Of a DNA stretch of 22,165 nucleotides, positions 16,859-22,165 are shown in pieces. Below the pieces are notes generated by a model, which saw nothing but the letters and a program-made list of their open reading frames with translations, was not told where the DNA came from and ran no database searches. The stretch is from Hymenobacter sp. (GTDB lineage: Bacteria; Bacteroidota; Bacteroidia; Cytophagales; Hymenobacteraceae), in NCBI GenBank assembly GCA_025362615.1, contig JANYFQ010000124.1, positions 1-22,165 of the forward strand, written 5' to 3'. Positions within the stretch are counted from its first letter, which is position 1. Each line of letters opens with the position of its first letter. Both the position numbers and the translations under genes were made by a program.

Positions 16859-16923
16859 ATCTGTTTACAAGTCACCTAAATCGATTCATTCTGATTCCGA
16901 CAACCGTTGCTTCAACCACCCCG

Positions 16924-19284
16924 ATGCTGAAATTTCTGTTGCGAAGCGCTCTGCTGCCGGCTCTGCTTGGTGCCCTGCTCCTGGCCGCCCGTCCCGCCGC
17001 CCAGGCCCAAACGCTGCCGCCCGATACGCTGGTTTGCGACCGGTTTGCCGACAACGAGCAGGGCTGGTTTGTGGGCGAGGCCGCCACCCGCGCCGCCACC
17101 CTGGGCCCCGCCGAGGGCTACCACCTGCGCTACACCGGGGCCGCGCCCGCCGGCGGTGCGCCCGCCACGGCCGTGTTTGCCCTCCACGACGCGCAGGATT
17201 ACCTCATCGAAGCCACCCTGCGGCTGCGCGGGGCGGGCGGGCTGCTGCTGGGCTACTCCACGGGCGGCAACAAGCTGGGCGGCAACGATTACCGCATCTT
17301 CGTCATTCAGCCCGCGCGGGTGCAGGTGCTGCACTACGTGGGCGGCAGCGCCGGGCTGGCCCTGGAAATTGACGAGCCGCTGCCGGCTGGTTTCGACCCC
17401 GCCGCGCCCCACAGCCTGGCTCTGGCCCGCACCGGGGCCGCGCTGCGGTTTCGGCTCGATGGGCAGCCGGTGGGCGCGGCCCTGTCCGCCCCGGCCGCCT
17501 GGCCCGGCCCCGAGCACAACCTGGGCTTTTTCGTGCAGAACGCCGGGTCTGAGTTATGGTGCAGCCAGTGGCTCATCCGGCACCATTCGGCCATCCGGCT
17601 GGCCGCCGGGGTGCCGCGTGGCCTGCGCCGCGAACGCCTGGCCAACCTGAGCACGGCCAGCACGATGGACGGCCTCGACGGCGTTTCGGCCAACGGCCAA
17701 TGGCTGTACTTTGGCCGCCGGTCGCTCACCGACGACACGCCCGGCGACGTGTACCGGGCCGAGCGTCAAGCTGATGGCAGCTTCGGCGGCGCTGAAAAAC
17801 TGCCTGCCCCCGTGAACTCGCCCCTGCCCGACGCAATCGCCAGCGTGTCGCCCGACGGCCAGACGCTGGTGGTGGTGGGGACCTACGACCCGGCCACGGG
17901 CGAAAAAACCAACGTCACCGACCTGGCCCAAACCAGTTGGCAGCCCGGCGGCGGCTGGTCGCGGCCCACGCTGTACGCGGCAAACCTCACGCTGCCCGGT
18001 GGCAAGTTCATCTCGCACTGTGTGGATGCCAGCGGCACCGTGGCGCTGGTGGGCGGCGACGCGGCCGCCCACCCCGACAACAAAGAGCTGTACGTGAGCC
18101 TGCGCCGCCCCGACGGCACCTGGGGGCCGCTGCAACCCTTGGGGCCGACGCTCAACACGCCCGGCGACGAGTACGCCCCGTTTCTGGCCCCCGACGGCCG
18201 CACCCTCTACTTCGCCTCCGACGGCCACCCCGGCTACGGCAACCTCGACATCTTCGTCAGCACCCGCCTCGACGACTCCTGGACCCGCTGGAGCCCGCCC
18301 CTCAACCTGGGGCCGGGCGTGAACACCAAGCGCCTCGACTGCTACTTCCAACTGCCTGCCCAGGGCGCTTTTGCCTACTTGTCGTCCACCGAGCCGGGCG
18401 CGGCCGACAGCGACTATGACCTCTACCGCCTGACCCTGCCGCCCGCCCTGCGCCCGGCCCCCACAGTGCTCGTGCGCGGCCGGGTGCTCGATGCCCGTAC
18501 CCACCAGCCCGTGCCCGGCGCGGCCCTCCGCTACGAAACCCTGCCCGCCGGCACCGAAGCCGGCCGCCTGCAGCTCAGCGGCGCGGGCAGCTACGAAATT
18601 GCCCTGCCCGCCGGCCGCAGCTACGGCTTCGGGGCCGCCGCCACTGGTTACTTAAGCGCCTCCAACCACCTGGATTTGAGTGCTTCGGACCTGGGTACCG
18701 CGACGGGCAACGCCGCTGCCTCGGCGGCCCGCGAGGTGGTGCAAGACCTCTACCTGCTGCCGCTGGCCGAAGCCGTGGCCGGCCTGCCCGCCGTGGCCGT
18801 GCGCCTGCGGGCCGCCGCCCCGGCCCCGGTTGCCGCGCCCGCCCGGCTGTCGGGCGTTGCCGCCCCGCCGCCCGTGCCCACGCCCGACCCCAAAACCACT
18901 CCCGCCGACCCACTGCCCGACCCGCTTGCCACCGCCCCGCGCCTCGTGCTGCACAACCTGTTTTTCGTGCGCGGCCTGCCTAAGCTCCTGCCCGCCTCCT
19001 TCCCCGAGCTCAACCGCCTGGTGGCGACGCTTGCTCAAAACACCGCCCTTCGCATCCGTCTCGACGGCCACACCGACAACACCGGCGACGAAAAAAGCCT
19101 CCGCCCCAACCAACTCTTGAGCGAGCAGCGGGCCGCCGCCGTCAGCGCCTACCTCGTGGCCCACGGCATTGCCCCGGTCCGCCTCAGCACCAAAGGCTAC
19201 GGCGGCCAGCAACCCGTGGCCCCCAACGACACCGAAGCCCACAAAGCCCAAAACCGCCGCGTGGAGCTGGTGGTGGCAAATTGA
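16924..19284 (+). CDS. OmpA family outer-membrane protein with PD40 repeats and CarboxypepD-regulatory domain
   Basis: A 786-residue envelope protein. Residues 1-29 are a signal peptide (hydrophobic LLPALLGALLLAA, then AAQAQ). Residues ~35-215 look like a beta-sandwich module (DRFADNEQGWFVGEAA, FFVQNAGSELW). Residues ~240-520 contain PD40-type propeller repeats (SPDGQTLVVVGTY, APDGRTLYFASDGHPGYGNL, FAYLSSTEPGAADSDYDLYR). Residues ~525-610 form a carboxypeptidase regulatory-like fold (VLVRGRVLDARTHQPVPGAA). A Pro/Ala linker leads to the C-terminal OmpA domain (~670-786), with peptidoglycan-binding residues in IRLDGHTDNTGDE and NRRVELVV. Such proteins anchor the outer membrane to peptidoglycan; some of this architecture accompany T9SS or gliding machinery, which cannot be decided here. 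It converges with drmB across a 13-base gap. Confidence 0.9.
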   Translation: MLKFLLRSALLPALLGALLLAARPAAQAQTLPPDTLVCDRFADNEQGWFVGEAATRAATLGPAEGYHLRYTGAAPAGGAPATAVFALHDAQDYLIEATLRLRGAGGLLLGYSTGGNKLGGNDYRIFVIQPARVQVLHYVGGSAGLALEIDEPLPAGFDPAAPHSLALARTGAALRFRLDGQPVGAALSAPAAWPGPEHNLGFFVQNAGSELWCSQWLIRHHSAIRLAAGVPRGLRRERLANLSTASTMDGLDGVSANGQWLYFGRRSLTDDTPGDVYRAERQADGSFGGAEKLPAPVNSPLPDAIASVSPDGQTLVVVGTYDPATGEKTNVTDLAQTSWQPGGGWSRPTLYAANLTLPGGKFISHCVDASGTVALVGGDAAAHPDNKELYVSLRRPDGTWGPLQPLGPTLNTPGDEYAPFLAPDGRTLYFASDGHPGYGNLDIFVSTRLDDSWTRWSPPLNLGPGVNTKRLDCYFQLPAQGAFAYLSSTEPGAADSDYDLYRLTLPPALRPAPTVLVRGRVLDARTHQPVPGAALRYETLPAGTEAGRLQLSGAGSYEIALPAGRSYGFGAAATGYLSASNHLDLSASDLGTATGNAAASAAREVVQDLYLLPLAEAVAGLPAVAVRLRAAAPAPVAAPARLSGVAAPPPVPTPDPKTTPADPLPDPLATAPRLVLHNLFFVRGLPKLLPASFPELNRLVATLAQNTALRIRLDGHTDNTGDEKSLRPNQLLSEQRAAAVSAYLVAHGIAPVRLSTKGYGGQQPVAPNDTEAHKAQNRRVELVVAN

Positions 19285-19297
19285 AGATTTATTGTTT

Positions 19298-21397
19298 TTA
19301 AAATAAATATTTCGCAAAAAACCCAAAATTTGTATCCACTACCAACTGCCGGTCCAAGAAGCAATTGAAACATTCGCACGACGTTTCGGGCACCAATACA
19401 CACGAGGCACAGGCCGCCAAATTCTGCCCACCCACGCCTTGCCCTTGCTGTACCGGGGTATCCCAGCAAATAGGGTCGGAGGCACAATCCTGGGCGCGGA
19501 GTAGGGCGTTTTTGATGACGCTTTGCAGACGTTCACCGCCTTCGTCGCACAGCCCGACCAAGCCGCCGTAGCTGCCTTCGGCCCCTGCCACGGTGTAAAG
19601 CAGCAAGCCGTGGTGCTGACCGTCGGTCGAGGCATACAACCGTTCTTTGAGCGAGGGCACAGGGTAGCCGCACTGAAACTCCAGCTCTTTCATCAGCAGA
19701 TGTGAGGTGGTGTGTACCAGCACCTCGGCCAGGGTCAGGATGCGGGGTTCGCGGGCGGCACGGGGCAGGCGGTTGTAGTTGGCCTGCAACCCGGCCAGCC
19801 GGGGGTTTAGGTTGGCAGCGTGTTGAGTGGCCCAGGTAGTGAGGGCAACTGAATCAAACTGGAAAAAGATGCCTTCCCCGTAGCTTTCATAAGCGGGCAG
19901 GAAGTCTGTTCTTGTTCCTTTTTCAACGATGAAATGCCTTTGCGGCTGGCTGCCCTCGCGGGTGTCGGTGGGGTAGGCACGAAGCGGCATCGAGTACCCG
20001 TCTTCGGCCAGGGCCTGTTCGGCAGCCTGTGGTTCGAGCCGGGTGTAAGAAGGCTGTACGCTCACGACTTTAAGCTGGTCGAGCCGGAACACGGCCTGCA
20101 CTCCTGGCACTTGCAAGTCGCTCACTTTCGAGAAGTTCAATTCTGGTAGTCGTGTTTGGGCATTACGGTACTCGCGGGCTTCGCTGCTGGTAATGAACGT
20201 AAACTCGGCCTCACGGTACACTTGCTCGGAAAGGGCCGCAACTTCTTTGGTGAAGCGAAATTTCGCATCAATTAAACTTTGGACGTACTGTTCATCCAAT
20301 TTTATTTTGGTAAACCGCTCCACATCGTACACTATTCGAGCGGCGTTGTCTCCTTGTTGGTGCCCCGCTCTAATGGCATCCAATACGTCGAAGTTCTGCT
20401 GAGCAATGGGGGTTGGGATGAACAAGCTGTCCAACGTATTGGGGTAGTAAATGCTGTTACTGGTCCGCACCACGGGCCGGAACAGGATGTTTTCGTCGCC
20501 GGTGCGGGCCTTGCCACGTCCTTTTTGCCCAAACAGCAGCCCCTGTTCCACCAAATCGCGGCGCGACACGCGCAGACTGTAGAGGCCGTTGAGGGAGGTG
20601 CGCCAGGGTTTGCCGGTGGCAGCGTTGCGAAGCGGTTGGCCACCGAGCGTAGCAGTGAGTTGGATGCCGCTCAGGTCGCCGCCGCCGTCGAACACGGTGT
20701 AATTGAGAAAGTCGTGCGGCGGCAGTGGCTTGCTGAAATCCAGCACGATGGCTTGGGTGCGGCCGTTGGCTTCCTGCACCGGCACCCGGCCATCGCGCCG
20801 GGCCAGCAGCCAGTGCGCCCACGGCACGTCGGCCACTTCGCCGTTGGCGGCCACCAGCACGAAGCGCACCTGTTCCAGGCGCTGTTGGTACTTGGTGGGC
20901 TGGCCCCCGACTTTGGTACTGCTCACCACTGTGGCGGGTGGGTTGAAGGTGTCGAGTGTGCGCGGGTTGCCGCGGGCGGTGGGGCCAGCGGCGGTCCAAG
21001 CCGTTTGCCACTGGGCCATGTGCTGAAATTTGCGCGTGGCCGGGCAGTAGGCCCATTCCGGGAACCAACGGCCCAGCATCACATCGTCGGGTTGGCCGGG
21101 TTTCAGGCTGAAATTGTGCTTGATGTCGTTCACCGGCACCCGCACCAGCCGCTTGAGGTCGGGGTAGAGGCGCTGCAAATACTGGCAGAAGCGGGCATCG
21201 AGAATCTGGTTTTCTGGCGCTTTGAGGCGGTTTTGGTTTTCGTAATAAGGCCATTGCTCGACGGGCAGCACCAGCATACTGCCATCGGTGGTTTCGACCA
21301 GGGCACCGGGCGCGGCAGTGCCCATCACGGCTTTGCGGGTTTGCAGGGGTTCGTAGCGGCGAGTCATCAGAAATGCGAAGAAGGACGGAAGCAACAT
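19298..21397 (-). CDS. drmB: DISARM system protein DrmB (DUF1998)
   Basis: DrmB is one of the core proteins of DISARM, a restriction-modification-like anti-phage system, and carries a DUF1998 domain. This 699-residue protein begins with the typical TRRYEPLQTRKAVMG segment and a GALVETTDGSMLVLP block. The C-terminal DUF1998 part has LAEVLVHTTSHLLMKELEF, CGYPVPSLKERLY, GSYGGLVGLCDEGGERL and a Cys-rich end (DCASDPICWD, ACASC, SCECFNCF), probably a zinc site. The first ATG is at 21397; a second in-frame ATG at 21367 directly precedes the conserved TRRYEP and is an equally good start. drmA ends 12 bases upstream, giving an operon. The gene looks less G+C-rich than the neighbouring OmpA gene, consistent with horizontal acquisition. 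No drmC or methyltransferase gene is seen in the window. Confidence 0.88.
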   Translation of the reverse strand: MLLPSFFAFLMTRRYEPLQTRKAVMGTAAPGALVETTDGSMLVLPVEQWPYYENQNRLKAPENQILDARFCQYLQRLYPDLKRLVRVPVNDIKHNFSLKPGQPDDVMLGRWFPEWAYCPATRKFQHMAQWQTAWTAAGPTARGNPRTLDTFNPPATVVSSTKVGGQPTKYQQRLEQVRFVLVAANGEVADVPWAHWLLARRDGRVPVQEANGRTQAIVLDFSKPLPPHDFLNYTVFDGGGDLSGIQLTATLGGQPLRNAATGKPWRTSLNGLYSLRVSRRDLVEQGLLFGQKGRGKARTGDENILFRPVVRTSNSIYYPNTLDSLFIPTPIAQQNFDVLDAIRAGHQQGDNAARIVYDVERFTKIKLDEQYVQSLIDAKFRFTKEVAALSEQVYREAEFTFITSSEAREYRNAQTRLPELNFSKVSDLQVPGVQAVFRLDQLKVVSVQPSYTRLEPQAAEQALAEDGYSMPLRAYPTDTREGSQPQRHFIVEKGTRTDFLPAYESYGEGIFFQFDSVALTTWATQHAANLNPRLAGLQANYNRLPRAAREPRILTLAEVLVHTTSHLLMKELEFQCGYPVPSLKERLYASTDGQHHGLLLYTVAGAEGSYGGLVGLCDEGGERLQSVIKNALLRAQDCASDPICWDTPVQQGQGVGGQNLAACASCVLVPETSCECFNCFLDRQLVVDTNFGFFAKYLF

Positions 21398-21408
21398 TCA
21401 GCGGCCGG

Positions 21409-22165
21409 TCAGCCGCGCTGGTAAAAAGCAAACGGGTTGGTTTGCAACACGGTGGTGGTGTCCACTTCGCGCATGGAGGTCAGCATGGCCCACTCCGACA
21501 AGTCGGTGGGTTTCTGAATCAACTCGTCGCGGTATTTCAAGGACGGGTTTTGAATGGCTGCTGCCTGCCAACTGGCGCACAGGAGTTGTAGGCGCTCCTG
21601 GGCATAGTTTTGGGCCGGGCCAGCCGGGATGCGCTGCCCCAAAAACGCGGCCAGTTCATCGGCTTCCGGGCCGGTGAAACCAGCGGCTTGCCCGTCGGCG
21701 GGCAAGCCGCCAGGGCGGTGGCGCACCCAGGCCACCAGCACCAGGTTCAGAGCCTTATTGAGCGTGACGGGCGTGTAGGGCGTAACGGTGAGCGGCTCGA
21801 CCGCCCGGTAGTAGGCTTGGTTGAAGGCCACGTAGTTTTCAAAATACGACTTTTCGCGGGCGCGGTTGGGGTTGAGTAGGCTGATAACCAGGCCCGGTGC
21901 CTGCCTTGCTACCCGGCTGGCGGCTTGGATGTACTCGGCCACGTTTTTCGGCTGGCCGGCCATTAGCATCAGGTTGAAGCGTTCAACATCAATGCCAACG
22001 GAAAGCATATTGCTGGCCAGCACCAGGTCCACGGTTTCGAGCCGGTTGATGACGGTTTTGGTGGCGGGGTCGAAATGCGGCACCTGGGGCGGAAACGTCC
22101 GTTTCAGGTCGTCAAGCGTGTGCTTGATGTCCTGGCTGCTGACGCGGCTGGTCAGTTCGCGGGTG
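21409..22165 (-). CDS. drmA: DISARM helicase DrmA, C-terminal part (5' end outside the window)
   Basis: The frame is open to the right edge, so only about the last 252 residues are visible. They begin with ELTSRVSSQDIKHTLDDLKR and include the C-terminal helicase motifs: VDLVLASNMLSVGIDVERFN (motif V region) and EYIQAASRVAR (motif VI, with the arginine finger type residues). After this comes a helical C-terminal region (NYVAFNQAYYRAVEPLTVTPY, NKALNLVLVAWVRHRPGG, REVDTTTVLQTNP), typical of DrmA. With the adjoining drmB this identifies a DISARM locus; DrmA is thought to act as the nucleic-acid-remodelling helicase of the complex. The ATP-binding half (motifs I-III) lies beyond the window, so its integrity cannot be judged. 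Confidence 0.87.
   Translation of the reverse strand, partial: TRELTSRVSSQDIKHTLDDLKRTFPPQVPHFDPATKTVINRLETVDLVLASNMLSVGIDVERFNLMLMAGQPKNVAEYIQAASRVARQAPGLVISLLNPNRAREKSYFENYVAFNQAYYRAVEPLTVTPYTPVTLNKALNLVLVAWVRHRPGGLPADGQAAGFTGPEADELAAFLGQRIPAGPAQNYAQERLQLLCASWQAAAIQNPSLKYRDELIQKPTDLSEWAMLTSMREVDTTTVLQTNPFAFYQRG

Noticed and set aside
19285..19320. AT-rich ATTTATT/AATAAAT repeat between the OmpA and drmB stop codons as a shared terminator
   Set aside because: The arms are only about 7 A/T bases and overlap the end of drmB; too weak to call.

Overview
The window looks like chromosomal DNA from a high-G+C member of the Bacteroidota, most like Hymenobacter or a relative. This assignment is an inference. 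It rests on a C-terminal type IX secretion (T9SS) sorting domain, on -7 boxes of the TAnnTTTG type (clear before def, the Abi-like gene and uvrA), on weak or absent Shine-Dalgarno sites, and on a DUF4142 lipoprotein and a large OmpA/PD40 protein of kinds common in this phylum.

Layout, left to right. Bases 1-3600, plus strand: the 3' end of a T9SS cargo protein, a hairpin terminator, peptide deformylase (def), a Fic-family AMP transferase with its own winged-helix domain, and a secreted zinc phospholipase C / S1-P1-like hydrolase. Bases 3640-7660, minus strand: gluconate-dehydrogenase subunit-3-like protein, GMC oxidoreductase, family 1 glycoside hydrolase and a small membrane protein, a plausible sugar-oxidation/hydrolysis group. 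Bases 7830-8510: a Met-rich DUF4142 lipoprotein on the plus strand, then a strong bidirectional terminator.

Bases 8640-11070 are accessory DNA: a gene remnant, a small antitoxin-sized ORF, a complete IS630-family element (TA duplications, about 20-bp inverted repeats, transposase in two frames joined at an A7G slippery site), an orphan minus-strand terminator, and an Abi-like HEPN protein. Bases 11078-14023 are uvrA on the minus strand, converging on the Abi gene with a 10-base gap. The uvrA upstream region holds its promoter and several unexplained hairpins.

Bases 14379-16650, plus strand: a PIG-L deacetylase overlapping a NodS-like methyltransferase, then a membrane protein of unknown function. 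A 206-bp palindromic MITE-like element with four REP-like units follows directly. Bases 16924-19284 encode an outer-membrane OmpA/PD40 protein. From 19298 to the right edge, on the minus strand, are drmB (DUF1998) and the 3' part of drmA (helicase), the core of a DISARM anti-phage system that continues beyond the window.

The defence-related content (DISARM, Abi/HEPN, Fic) together with the IS and MITE suggests accessory insertions among housekeeping genes. The least documented arrangements I see are the PIG-L/NodS-like pair, the uvrA-Abi convergence with its displaced terminator, the Fic operator-like region and the palindromic element.
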